This document shows positions 1 to 9,000 of a DNA stretch of 64,000 nucleotides, piece after piece (within the stretch, counting starts at the first letter, position 1; each line of letters starts with the position of its first letter). The DNA lies in the NCBI GenBank assembly GCA_016714125.1, contig JADJNX010000012.1:30829-94828 (forward strand), in the 5' to 3' direction. The notes under the pieces are model-generated. The model was given only the letters and a program-made list of their open reading frames with translations. It did no database searches and was not told the origin of the DNA. The stretch comes from Ignavibacteriales bacterium. Lineage in GTDB: Bacteria > Bacteroidota > Ignavibacteria > Ignavibacteriales > Ignavibacteriaceae. The position numbers and the translations under genes are program-made.

Positions 1-579
1 CCTTTCTTCTTTCTGTGTCGCCTTATAGTTCGCCATCAACTCAAATAAATCGAGTGCATCTTTTAACCGATTGGGATACATTTCATACCAGGTCAATAGT
101 TTGGTAACAAACAAACTTTCAAGGGAACATGCTTTTACCCTGACCTCTGGATTTTGCGAAATCCTTAGAGTTATGTTTCTCTCTTCAATTAATCTATAGA
201 TTGAGATATCCATCAAATTTCCTGAAATTTGCCATTTAATTGTTCTCGAGCCTTCAAAACCATATGGTAGAACATCCAATTGCCTGGCAAATTTCTCAAA
301 ATAAATATTATGCTCAACTTTATCCGAGAGTTTTCCTCCTTTTTTAGTTAGCTCCTTTACAAAAAGATTATACTCCTGCCAACCTTTTACGGCGACACAA
401 ATATCGATATCTTCTGTGAATCGTGAAGTTCTGAGTCCATAATAGATATTCAATAAAATCTCTTTTGCGAAAGCACCGATAATAAAAAAATTAATCCCTG
501 ATTCTTCGGATATTTCACTTACCAACTTTAGTAAGTTGACGGAATTGGCATCAATTTTCCCTGTAATATCAAAAAACAC
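1..579 (-). CDS. AbiEii-like nucleotidyltransferase (toxin-type), 3' end cut by the window
   Basis: 193 codons are open from a GTG start to the window edge, so the C-terminus is missing. The N-terminal part has the minimal nucleotidyltransferase signature: a hydrophobic strand ending in Gly-Ala near residue 35, then RTSRFTEDIDI with the D57-x-D59 metal-binding pair. This is the arrangement of AbiEii/MNT-type nucleotidyltransferases, which in type IV toxin-antitoxin systems modify tRNA or other targets. The GTG start overlaps the TAG stop of the upstream regulator gene by one base (TAGTG), implying translational coupling, and the partner is an AbiEi-like protein. Inference: toxin half of an AbiE-like module. 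A housekeeping nucleotidyltransferase is less likely given the partner. Confidence 0.75.
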   Translation of the reverse strand, partial: MFFDITGKIDANSVNLLKLVSEISEESGINFFIIGAFAKEILLNIYYGLRTSRFTEDIDICVAVKGWQEYNLFVKELTKKGGKLSDKVEHNIYFEKFARQLDVLPYGFEGSRTIKWQISGNLMDISIYRLIEERNITLRISQNPEVRVKACSLESLFVTKLLTWYEMYPNRLKDALDLFELMANYKATQKEER

Positions 580-1541
580 TATTCTGCATAAAATCCCTCA
601 GCTGCATCCATCAGTCTTTGATCTGCCGATGTTATAAGATCGAGATAAACAATAAAGTCCGGTGAAATTTTTTGTATCATGGAGGCATGTTCAAAATTCC
701 AGTATTTCTGATAAACTATCAGGTTGCCATTTTTGTCCGGAATCAGTCGATTGAATTTGATAAAATCTTTTAATTCACCATCCAAGTATAACTCGGTAAT
801 TTTCTCCCGCAGATTCCCGAACTTCATCTCAACAGCTTTACCCGATGTAAAATAAATTGAGTAGTTTTCAGAATTAGAATTTTGTGGGTGAACATTTTTA
901 TTCATTTCATATCTGCCGACAAAATACTTATCTTTTAGCGATGTCCGATACTCAAACTTTAATCTTTGCAAAAGTTCATGTTTATTTACCATATTTAATT
1001 GTCCACTCTCAGATTTAACAACAAATCCGGTGGCCCTGAGTTTCTTGATAAATTTTGAGACATACCCAAGCGAACAACCGGTGAGTTGCGCTATTTCTCT
1101 ATAGTTTTTATTCAGAATTTCGGGATTTGAAAAGAAGGCTATTAACAACTGGATACCCATTTTCTCTAATCTAAGCTTTTCAGAGTTTAGATGACTCTTC
1201 AATCCCGACTTTGTCCGACCTCGAATATCAAGAAAAATATCTTCAGTTCGGATAAATGCATTTCCAAAGGTATCAACAAAAAATACCCCTTTTGATCTCA
1301 AAACTTCTGATACTTTTTTACCAATTTTCCAGGTAATTACCAAAAGATCACCATTATTCTCCGGAATCATCTCGGCACTTGCCACCGATAGAGACGAAAA
1401 GGTTATCACTTGAAATTTCTTCCTTTGTGAAGTGGTCCCAATCGTCAGAAATTGGTCATCAATGAATTCACACTGAAGAGTGAACTCATTTTCTAGAATA
1501 TTTAGAACTGCAGAAATAAGGTGATTGTCTGGTTGTTTCAT
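579..1541 (-). CDS. AbiEi-like winged-helix regulator / antitoxin
   Basis: The protein has 320 aa. The N-terminal third holds a mixed alpha/beta region with VDTFGNAFI (about 89-97). A winged helix-turn-helix follows (about 130-185; YREIAQLTG, then GYVSKFIKKL). The C-terminus carries the motif DFIVYLDLITSADQRLMDAA, which matches the YxDL...DxRxxEAA tail of AbiEi-family type IV antitoxins. In characterised AbiE systems the antitoxin represses the operon and neutralises the nucleotidyltransferase without direct contact. Its stop overlaps the GTG of the nucleotidyltransferase gene, and the ATG start lies 44 nt downstream of a plausible Bacteroidota-type promoter. The protein is longer than minimal AbiEi proteins, so it is a diverged relative. 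Confidence 0.72.
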   Translation of the reverse strand: MKQPDNHLISAVLNILENEFTLQCEFIDDQFLTIGTTSQRKKFQVITFSSLSVASAEMIPENNGDLLVITWKIGKKVSEVLRSKGVFFVDTFGNAFIRTEDIFLDIRGRTKSGLKSHLNSEKLRLEKMGIQLLIAFFSNPEILNKNYREIAQLTGCSLGYVSKFIKKLRATGFVVKSESGQLNMVNKHELLQRLKFEYRTSLKDKYFVGRYEMNKNVHPQNSNSENYSIYFTSGKAVEMKFGNLREKITELYLDGELKDFIKFNRLIPDKNGNLIVYQKYWNFEHASMIQKISPDFIVYLDLITSADQRLMDAAEGFYAE

Positions 1542-1584
1542 TTTTGACTATGTTTACTAGTAGGAAACAAGATTAAATAGAAAA

Positions 1585-1616
1585 CAAATATAATTTAAAC
1601 TGATTTAAAATACAAA
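1585..1616 (-). promoter_or_regulatory. Bacteroidota-type promoter for the AbiE-like pair
   Basis: Read on the minus strand, TATATTTG matches the TAnnTTTG -7 box of Bacteroidota and lies about 44 nt upstream of the ATG at 1541. A TTTG element lies 20 nt further upstream, the normal -33 spacing. This is a motif match only. The surrounding DNA is very AT-rich, so a chance match is possible. Confidence 0.4.
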
Positions 1617-1671
1617 GAAATAATTATTCCGTATGGGAGTTTGTCAAAGACAGTTGGAGTTTATAGAAAAA

Positions 1672-1980
1672 TTAGACTAACGACTTTAGTTCACCCTTCA
1701 GCTTAATTTCCCTCTTCTTAAATATCAAATAAAATCCTTCGCCTGTATTTTGAAATCTTCCATTTTTATCAAAGATATCAAGTCCTCCCGGTATATAAAT
1801 CTGAACATCATCATAAATAATATATCTTTCTTTGTGACCTATTGAATCAGAGAGGTTATTATCGTAGTAGATAAACTTGACGTCAACTCCATTGTCCTTC
1901 AATTCTTGAATAAATAACTTAAATTCTGAAATATCTCGAGGCTGACCGGTTTTGGTTTTTAATTTTTTAGATCTCCACAT
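1672..1980 (-). CDS. MIT-C/phospholipase-D-fold protein, C-terminal part (frame broken)
   Basis: This is the 102-aa distal part of a gene whose proximal part (1959-2159) lies in another frame. It contains GHKERYIIYDDVQIYIPGG followed by LDIFD, closely resembling the HxR...GWxIxLGRGLDI block of the MIT C-terminal domain, a phospholipase-D-like fold that binds or cleaves phosphodiesters. The preceding segment (SEFKLFIQELKDNGVDVKFIYYD) fits the helix and strand before that block. One extra A in the A6 run at the junction would fuse both parts into a protein of about 162 aa. The gene is third in the ATPase operon. Inference: effector or adaptor of a conflict system. Catalytic competence is unclear because only one HxK/R-like motif is visible. 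Confidence 0.6.
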   Translation of the reverse strand: MWRSKKLKTKTGQPRDISEFKLFIQELKDNGVDVKFIYYDNNLSDSIGHKERYIIYDDVQIYIPGGLDIFDKNGRFQNTGEGFYLIFKKREIKLKGELKSLV

Positions 1981-2159
1981 TTGATCGTGATCGTGTTAAA
2001 ATTATATTGAAGGGCAATCTTCTTAAACTGATTCAAGGCACGAGAATTGTGAATGTACGGGTCAACTATTGAGAGTGTCTCTGAATTACGAGCATATGGC
2101 TCCAAGATTTTCGGCAAATCATAAACTTTCCCATCCTCAAGATGAAGTTCAAACGGCAA
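1959..2159 (-). CDS. MIT-C/phospholipase-D-fold protein, N-terminal part (frame broken)
   Basis: The 66-aa open frame starts at a TTG; no ATG or GTG is available before an upstream in-frame TGA. It has the family's first conserved blocks: FELHLEDGKVYDL, then SIVDPYIHN, then the strand NTITIKCGD. These precede the GLDI block encoded in the next frame. Translation stops at TAA (1959-1961), directly after CTA-AAA-AAT, which contains the heptamer A-AAA-AAT in the phase that could support -1 frameshifting. A missing base in the A run explains the break equally well. It starts 8 nt after the stop of the upstream gene, so it is in the same operon. Confidence 0.55.
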   Translation of the reverse strand: MPFELHLEDGKVYDLPKILEPYARNSETLSIVDPYIHNSRALNQFKKIALQYNFNTITIKCGDLKN

Positions 2160-2167
2160 TTTCTTTA

Positions 2168-2566
2168 TTATATCAAAACATTATTGCCTGTACAAAATGT
2201 AATCTCATTGTATGAGTTCGAGAGTTGCTCAATCTCTGTTGCCGGTTTTTCAGGTACTTGATAGATTTTATCGACTGATTTTTGACATAGATTAATCTCT
2301 GAATATTCAATATTAAGGCTAAATCTTTTTTTGCAGTGCTTAATGACTTTAAATAAGATAGATTCGAACTGTTTCGCATAAGGAGAAATTGATCTAATCT
2401 CATCAAAGGATTTCGTGAGCTCCGCTATATATTTCCCCTCTTCATCAATGCAAATTTGGTTATCTCTCAAAAGTAAGATTAGTTCTCTATTGCGATTCAT
2501 TACATTTTCTGCTTCTCTGATCAAGAATTGGGGCAATTTCGCTGAAACAGTTAGCTCTTGGTTCAT
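2168..2566 (-). CDS. small unknown protein between ATPase and MIT-C genes
   Basis: The ATG at 2566 overlaps the TGA of the ATPase gene by one base (TGATG), indicating translational coupling, and gives 132 aa. The sequence is mostly predicted helix. A recognisable stretch ELILLLRDNQICIDEEGKYI is followed by an amphipathic helix and a positively charged segment (KHCKKRF). The hydrophobic strand followed by ICIDEEG recalls the first strand and acidic turn of small PIN-like nucleases, but I cannot identify a full acidic active site, so I do not assign a function. Position in the operon suggests it partners the ATPase. Confidence 0.65.
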   Translation of the reverse strand: MNQELTVSAKLPQFLIREAENVMNRNRELILLLRDNQICIDEEGKYIAELTKSFDEIRSISPYAKQFESILFKVIKHCKKRFSLNIEYSEINLCQKSVDKIYQVPEKPATEIEQLSNSYNEITFCTGNNVLI

Positions 2567-3384
2567 CAATTTCTCCCAAGTAGAAGTTGACGGTCAAGGT
2601 CTAGCCCCTCGTCGAAAAATCCTTCTGGGAGAAAATTCTTAAAAAAGCCGTTGTCGTCCAGCTCCATCTCAATGGCTTTTGTGTTACCGTTTTTATCCTT
2701 CGCAAAATAGTAGATGGAAAGTGCATCTTTGAGTTTTACATCTTCACCGGAATAGTAACCCTCGGTCCAGAGTTGCAATGTTTTCCCCTGTGAAACGAGT
2801 ACCTGAAGTTTTTTAAGAAGGTGCTCAGAGTGGGTCTCGATTATGAGGTGGGTCGGGACGGTGTAATTATAAAGTTTGTCGCCTTTATTGAATCTACCAA
2901 TAGCTAGATTTTCATCAGGGAAGTAGACTTTGTAATCCGACATCTTCTTATTAGAGAAAATGAACTTCATATAAGGAGATTCATTGATACTCGCCATTTC
3001 ATTATATGAAGGAGAAAGTATCTGAATTATAAAATCTGCAAAAATGGAATGAAGTCTCGGGTGAAGATGTAACTCTGGTTGTTGTATTGAGAAGATTTTA
3101 ATTAGATTGATATTCTTTATTATCAAAAATAGAATTGGAAGTAATTGCAAAGTGCCACTACTGGCCTCTGACAAACTTACTAGTTTACCAGTCATAGTAG
3201 AAAGCATAATTTTTACGACATCATTCTCCCTTTCAATTTTAAGATCAGAACCGAGCTCAAATTTGGTTAACCACTTCTGCATCTGTTCATTAATTACATT
3301 TACAACTGTCAAATCTTTTAAGTCAAAATAATGTCTACTGAAATCATAATAGTCAATTATACCATAGTATGATTTTGAATTCAA
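2566..3384 (-). CDS. DUF3696-type AAA ATPase, C-terminal half (frame broken)
   Basis: This 272-aa frame holds the second half of an ABC/OLD-like AAA ATPase. It has a signature-like loop SEASSGTLQLLP (about 72-83), a Walker B segment IQQPELHLHP (100-109), an H-loop region LIIETHSEHLL (180-190), and a DUF3696 tail with YYFAKDKNG and EGFFDEG. The only possible start is a TTG inside the stop of the first half. In the family both halves form one polypeptide, and the junction here falls in the conserved linker. Adding one A to the GAAAATTG run (3385-3388) gives a continuous protein of about 628 aa. In relatives the Walker B reads V/I-E/D-Q/E-P-E; here the first acidic position is Gln. Confidence 0.72.
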   Translation of the reverse strand: MNSKSYYGIIDYYDFSRHYFDLKDLTVVNVINEQMQKWLTKFELGSDLKIERENDVVKIMLSTMTGKLVSLSEASSGTLQLLPILFLIIKNINLIKIFSIQQPELHLHPRLHSIFADFIIQILSPSYNEMASINESPYMKFIFSNKKMSDYKVYFPDENLAIGRFNKGDKLYNYTVPTHLIIETHSEHLLKKLQVLVSQGKTLQLWTEGYYSGEDVKLKDALSIYYFAKDKNGNTKAIEMELDDNGFFKNFLPEGFFDEGLDLDRQLLLGRN

Positions 3385-4448
3385 TTTTCAACGAGATATC
3401 TTGATTCAGGGAGTTTGCGCGTTGTTCCTAAAGAAAAAGCATTTATAAAACCTTTATAAAGGATATCATTTAACTCATCTAACAACTCATAAAGAATCCC
3501 GAGGATATTCATGTATTGTGCGTATGATAAACTTTCTATTATTGATCTGAGCGTCAATGGGATAAATTTTCTGAATGCCGAATACTTGGTTAACTGCTCT
3601 CCACCAAGAATTGTCATTCTTAAATTATTCAAAATTTCTTCATACAATGCTTTTTCCTCATTATACTCTGAAACCCATGTGCTATCACTATACAGCTCAA
3701 AGAAAAGTTTAGTAATCCCAGGGAGTAAGTCACTTGGAATTCTACTAGCAGTGTCAATTTTTTCAAACATTAGGTAAAATTGGTTCTTCCCTAACGGATA
3801 GAACATTTCGTCAAGAGAACGAATGTCTTCAGAGTATGGTTTAGAAAAGTATTTAATCTTGAATTTGATATCTGAGATACCCGTTTTTAACAATATGGAT
3901 TCAAGTTTGTCTTCGGAATACACAAATTCTCTGCTACTTATATGAATTCTCCTCCCGGATGTTGTATTAAGTCTTTGTGATTTTGGTAAAAATGGCTCCA
4001 GACTGGAAGAAATTCCGTATTTGTTAAGAAACTGTGCCCATTGTTTTGCATACTCCTCCGTTGGATTCAGCTCAAAGGGGCAGTTATCGATGTCATAGAT
4101 TTCCTCGACTTCGTGGTCGTAGCCCCAGGTTTCTTCTGTGATTTTGATTGAGATTGGTTTTTTGGGATCGTTGGCGATGTGTTCCCACCCGCCGAGATTG
4201 ATGTCGTCATCAATTACATATTTAAGTTTTTTGGCGGCTTCGTGGTCGTGGTTGTGCTTGAGGAAAAGAAGAGCTTTAAAGAGGGTGCTTTTACCGGATC
4301 CGTTTTCACCCGTAAGAATGGTTAATGGACTAAGCGTCACCTTCACATCTTTCAGATTCCTGAAATTTTGATATGAACATGATATTTCCATAATAACTTC
4401 ACGGTCGATAACCGTTCTTGATACTGTTTTCTTCTCGCTATTTTCCAT
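3381..4448 (-). CDS. DUF3696-type AAA ATPase, N-terminal half (frame broken)
   Basis: I chose ATG 4448 over a TTG two codons upstream, giving 355 aa. The N-terminus has the ABC/SMC-like opening YQNFRNLKDVKVTLSPLTIL followed by Walker A GENGSGKST (47-55, K53). The middle is a long helical insertion typical of OLD/AAA_15-type ATPases. The frame ends at RYLVEN-stop, precisely where the family continues with a tyrosine-rich segment, supplied by the next frame (YYGIIDYYD). This is the first gene of a three-gene operon. ATPases of this kind act as sensor or motor subunits in many bacterial anti-phage systems; that role is inferred here from family and neighbours. Confidence 0.75.
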   Translation of the reverse strand: MENSEKKTVSRTVIDREVIMEISCSYQNFRNLKDVKVTLSPLTILTGENGSGKSTLFKALLFLKHNHDHEAAKKLKYVIDDDINLGGWEHIANDPKKPISIKITEETWGYDHEVEEIYDIDNCPFELNPTEEYAKQWAQFLNKYGISSSLEPFLPKSQRLNTTSGRRIHISSREFVYSEDKLESILLKTGISDIKFKIKYFSKPYSEDIRSLDEMFYPLGKNQFYLMFEKIDTASRIPSDLLPGITKLFFELYSDSTWVSEYNEEKALYEEILNNLRMTILGGEQLTKYSAFRKFIPLTLRSIIESLSYAQYMNILGILYELLDELNDILYKGFINAFSLGTTRKLPESRYLVEN

Positions 4449-4831
4449 CTTCAATTCTTGTTTTTGTACAAAATTGTTTAATACATGATAGAGTGCAAAA
4501 TAAGGATTTTTTCTAAAAACCTTAGTGAATATTATATCTTTTGGTCAGTGTTTTTCAGTAAAATACTTTGAGAATCAACAACAGAGTATCGGCCCGCCAA
4601 TCGAAAATAAGGCCAATTTAGAAGCGACTTTGTCAATTTATATTAAATTTGTCACTCTACTGACAAAATTCGGCTAAATTTTGTCACTTCACTGACAATT
4701 TTTATGTTTTCCTCCTTTTGTTGATGATCTCCAGGAGAAAAACCCTCCCATATTCAACCGATTCAAAATTCATTAAAAGATGTTAAATTTGATGATGAAT
4801 TTTAGAAAATTGTTATTCAAAGAAAAACATT
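4449..4831. promoter_or_regulatory. divergent control region with two operator-like inverted repeats
   Basis: This 383-nt spacer separates the ATPase operon (minus) from the AlbA_2-like gene (plus) and has no gene. It contains two near-identical 16-nt inverted repeats, TGTCACTCTACTGACA at 4650-4665 and TGTCACTTCACTGACA at 4682-4697, both TGTCA-N6-TGACA, with centres 32 nt apart (about three helical turns). A lone TGTCA half-site lies at 4631-4635. The geometry suits cooperative binding by a dimeric repressor controlling one or both divergent units. The arm spacing resembles CRP/FNR-type sites but the arm sequence differs. No regulator can be assigned from sequence alone. Confidence 0.6.
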
Positions 4832-4900
4832 GTGAAACCTGAAGAACTTCTAGATCTGGTCAGTTGTGGCGAGACTTAAAAAGTCCAATTCAAAAGAGAT

Positions 4901-5989
4901 GTGAACAACGCAGTGAGCATTTCTCAAGAGATGGTTGCTTTTGCAAACAGCAAAGGTGGCATGATAATTATTGGCGTGGAGGACAAAACTGGAGGAATCT
5001 CAGGTTTAAGTTATGAAGACCTGCAAAGAATCAATAATCTCCTCTCTACGGCAGCACAGGAACATGTGAAAAGCCCCATTGTGATAACAACTGAAACTGT
5101 TACTATCGGTGACAAAAGGGTAATTGTTGTGGAAGTGCCGGAGGGAACTGATAAACCCCATTTTGACAAAGATGGATTAATTTTCATTAAAAATGGTGCT
5201 GATAAAAGAAAAGTAACAAGCAAAGAAGAGATCTCGAGACTCCTCCAAAGTGTAGGTAATTTGTATGCAGAGGAAAGAATAATCCCACACAGTAAAATCT
5301 CTGATATTGATCGACTGATTTTTACTGAATTCTTTGAAAAAAAATACAAAGAAGAGTTTAAGGAAACTGAGCTGGACCGGATAATCCCAAATCTCAGACT
5401 TGGGGAAGATGGCAAATTAAATGTTGCGGGAGCATTATTATTCGGCAAACAAAGTGAACTGTTATTACCACAATTCTTTATAACTGCGATTTGGTTTTGG
5501 GGGAATGATATTACTGAAACCTCATACCGAAGCAGTGAAAATATCTATGGGACGGTTGGCTCTCTCTACAGAAAAGGATTTGATTTCATTTTCTCCAAAC
5601 TGAATAAGCTTCAAGGGAATCAATCCTTCAACAGCCTTGGAATACCCGAAATACCGGAAATTGCAATATCTGAGATTCTGATAAATGCATTAATACACCG
5701 TGATTATTTTATTAGCGATTCTATTAAGATTTTTGTGTTTGAAAATCGTGTTGAGATTATCAGTCCGGGAAGGCTGCCAAATAACCTGACAGTTGATCAG
5801 ATCAAGAGGGGCATTCGAAGGACAAGGAACAACATTATTGCTTCATTTGCACCTGATTTAGTTGACTATAGAGGAGCCGGAAGTGGCATTTTGAGAGTCT
5901 CCCAATTACACAAAAATGTGGAATTTATAAATGACATTGAAGGTGAACAGTTCAAAGTTGTTTTCCATAGACCAAAAATAACAAGGTAG
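4901..5989 (+). CDS. AlbA_2/Schlafen-type ATP-binding protein, N-terminus interrupted by a stop
   Basis: The 362-aa frame from GTG 4901 has an AlbA_2 domain at its start (EMVAFANSKGGMIIIGVED) and a RecG-like HATPase_c_4 domain. The latter includes EIAISEILINALIHRDYF at about residues 250-268 and a GAGSG loop near the end. Such proteins act as regulators or defence components. The normal N-terminus is visible upstream in the same frame: GTG 4832, then KPEELLDLVSCGET, TAA at 4877-4879, and KVQFKRD directly before residue 1. The family motif E(S/T)xxxEFK is thus split by a nonsense codon. The annotated product lacks the conserved start of AlbA_2, so this is either a pseudogene, a truncated variant, or a base error. 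Confidence 0.72.
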   Translation: MNNAVSISQEMVAFANSKGGMIIIGVEDKTGGISGLSYEDLQRINNLLSTAAQEHVKSPIVITTETVTIGDKRVIVVEVPEGTDKPHFDKDGLIFIKNGADKRKVTSKEEISRLLQSVGNLYAEERIIPHSKISDIDRLIFTEFFEKKYKEEFKETELDRIIPNLRLGEDGKLNVAGALLFGKQSELLLPQFFITAIWFWGNDITETSYRSSENIYGTVGSLYRKGFDFIFSKLNKLQGNQSFNSLGIPEIPEIAISEILINALIHRDYFISDSIKIFVFENRVEIISPGRLPNNLTVDQIKRGIRRTRNNIIASFAPDLVDYRGAGSGILRVSQLHKNVEFINDIEGEQFKVVFHRPKITR

Positions 5990-6012
5990 GCGGAATACTC
6001 TTACTGCCCCAT

Positions 6013-9000
6013 TTATTTCACCAAAACCATTTTACCAACCCTGGTGAAGACAACACTACCGGACTCATTCCTTGCCCCCATTTTAATGATATAAACACCT
6101 GAAGGGAAATCCCCGGCATCCCAGTAAACCGTATAATACCCTGCGGGTTTCACTTCATCAATTAAGGAGGTTACCCTTTCACCTAAAGTATTAAATACTG
6201 ATAAGGTGATACAACATTCAGTTGCGAGTGTAAAATCCACTTTTGTCCGTGGATTAAATGGATTTGGATAATTTTCACTCATGGAAAATTTAACAGGGAG
6301 CATATTTTCATCATCTGGGGAGGTCGCAGTGTTGATTTCCAATTCAGCAACATTAATCTCTTCCCTGTTTTCATTCAACCGGACTCTCGAAATTGAAATT
6401 TTCCCGGAACCTGTTGATGACTCTTTTACTCTAAACTTAAGTTTGAGTATATCTCCACATCCTTCAACAGTATTTAAAGACATCCCCGCAATTTTAACGA
6501 TTCCTCCCGAGATTTTTGTCTCAAATGAGAAGCCCGAAACAATTCCTGCGTGGGATATATCCAAAAGTTCAAGTCTTTCATTATCGAAACTCATTGTCAT
6601 TTCAAGACCAAGCAATCCTGAAGCATCATCAATCTTAACCGGTACCTCAACAATGCCCCCCGATGAAAAGGTGCACTCGCCAAAAGAAATTAAACCATGC
6701 GCCAAATAGTTACCGGGAGCCGGGAGAGTATCAATAAGACCAACAACATATTTTAGTACAATAACTGCATCCAAATCACTCAAAGTACCATCCTTGGTTA
6801 CATCCGCAATCACCAGTTGTGCCTTTGCCAGGGGATAAATCCCCACCAGATTTTTCAAAATTAGTGCAGCATCGTATGCCTGAACCACCCCATTTGTATC
6901 AACATCCCCTCTTTTCGAGGGGAAAAAAGCTCCACTCGAAATTTCATAAGGCATGTTCCCTCCGTTAAAATTGCAAGTTCCAACCCGGACGGGATATAAA
7001 GTCCCCTGCATAGTATCAGCTATTACAAACCTCACTTTAAATAAAACGCCTTTTGTGTTTATCGCTTTTGCTCCACCGGCATCAATTCTTACGGAATTTC
7101 CATTAATTATTGAAGAGTAAACCCAATTCTGTTCACCGGTCAAAGAATTGGTGGTATCAATGGATATCACAGAAACCCCTGTCGGAAAAGAAAATGTTAA
7201 CGATGCACTCATCATATTTGACTGAATTGAATCGAGGCTTAACCGGATTGAACTGGTGTCACCCTTAAACCCTGGAACTGTATCCATAGAAAGATAAGTG
7301 ATTGAAGTTGAGACTGTAGATCCGCTGAAAATAATCCCATCATTACCGATAGCCCAGAATTCATCCGATGTTCTGAAGGCTAAATGTGCAATGTCGGAAT
7401 TTGTTATTTTTGTTTCGGGCTCCCAGTTTGCAGAAAGGCTGTCACTGCTTAGAATAATGCCGGATCCTCCATAAGCCACATTGCCTCCCTTACCATTACA
7501 AGCAATTCCTGTTGCAGAAAACGCAGCATTTGACTTTAGTACCCAGGTGGAAGAGTTTTTGTCCTTGAATATCACCCTCCCATCGCCCGCAACTGCTATC
7601 ATTCCTGCTGGTGAACCATTTGCATCCTTGTAAACATCAATTCCTTTAATTGAAGAAACCAGCCCGGATGATGATAACTGCCAGGAGTTTGTTGTCTCAT
7701 CATAAAAATATATCCTTCCACCTCCGGATCCAAAATAGCCGTTGTTGCTGCAAGTAATTTGGGAAACCGGAGAAATTTTCTCTATCCAGGAATTACCATT
7801 GTCAAAAGAAATAAAAGTTGTCCAGCCATTTGTTCCCACCCCTGTGAGCACCAATGCTGTTTGACCTGATGTTGATGTGAACTTTGAAAAGGAAAATGCC
7901 CAGAAATTTGCATCACCCGTGGATTGGTCAAGCCAGGTAAGACCACCATCCGAAGTTTGTTTGAGCAATCCTTCTCCTCCGGCAAGCCAACCTCTAAGAG
8001 AATCTACAAAGATGATGCAGTTGATATCTTTAGCAGTATTAAGGTTTATCTTCGAAACAACACCCCCGTTGTTCGATATCTTGAATAGCTTGCCCCCGAT
8101 TCCTCCAACAAAACCGGTTGCCTCGGATGGGAAGCAGATCGATTTAAAATCGGTCCCATTCGAATTGTTATCACTCCACGATGTTCCGCTATTGATGGAG
8201 ACAACAATTTTACCAGCTAATCCTGCCCCCAGAATTTGAGTTGAACCCCCGGAGGTTATTGAGTTGAGATATTCTCCTGCATATATCTTTTGCCAACTAA
8301 CACCCCCGTTTGTGGTTTTATATATATCGCAGGAATCGTTCAAATAAACATTTGAATAAGCGAGAGCATATCCAACAAGGGGATCAACAAAAGAGAGTTT
8401 TCGGAATACTTTATCGCCAATGGTGAAGATTGAAGACCATGATGCACCATCATTTGTTGATTTATAGATAGAACTTGGTGTATAAAGATCAGTTAGCGCG
8501 TAGATGACAGTCTCTTTTATCTCCAAAAATCCGCAGGTCCTGCCAAAGTTCTTCCAAACCCATGTCAGTCCACCATCAATTGTCTGGGCATAATTGTAAT
8601 AATCCATATAAACAGCATATTTAAGGCTGTCATAAAAAGCTATTTTATTCCGTGATCCCAAGCCTGTAAAAAGGTTTTGCCATGATGAGCCACAATTTGT
8701 GGTTTTTTGAATAGTTCCGTCAACCACCCTGACACCACTCGTTTGGGAATAAAATTTCGAGTCGAAGTAATATGCATTAGTAACCTGATTTGGAAGTAAC
8801 TCCCATGTTACACCCTGGTCGCTGCTTTTATAACTCTTTCTAATATTGGCTGAAACATCCAGTGTATGAATAAACAAAATTGAAGAACTTATAACATTAA
8901 TCTTGTTAATATTGCCGGAAATACCTGAAGGAGGAGCTATCCAGCTATTCCCGGCATCAGTTGATTTGAGAACTGTACCATAATTACCAACAGCAATTAT

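Noticed and set aside
3381..3388. Programmed frameshift in the ATPase gene.
   Set aside because: The junction GAAAATTGA is not a proper X-XXY-YYZ slippery site, and the same one-base defect recurs in unrelated genes, so an indel is the simpler reading.
5011..5448. 145-codon minus-strand frame inside the AlbA_2-like gene.
   Set aside because: It is the antisense shadow of a conserved domain with serine/leucine-rich composition typical of such shadows.
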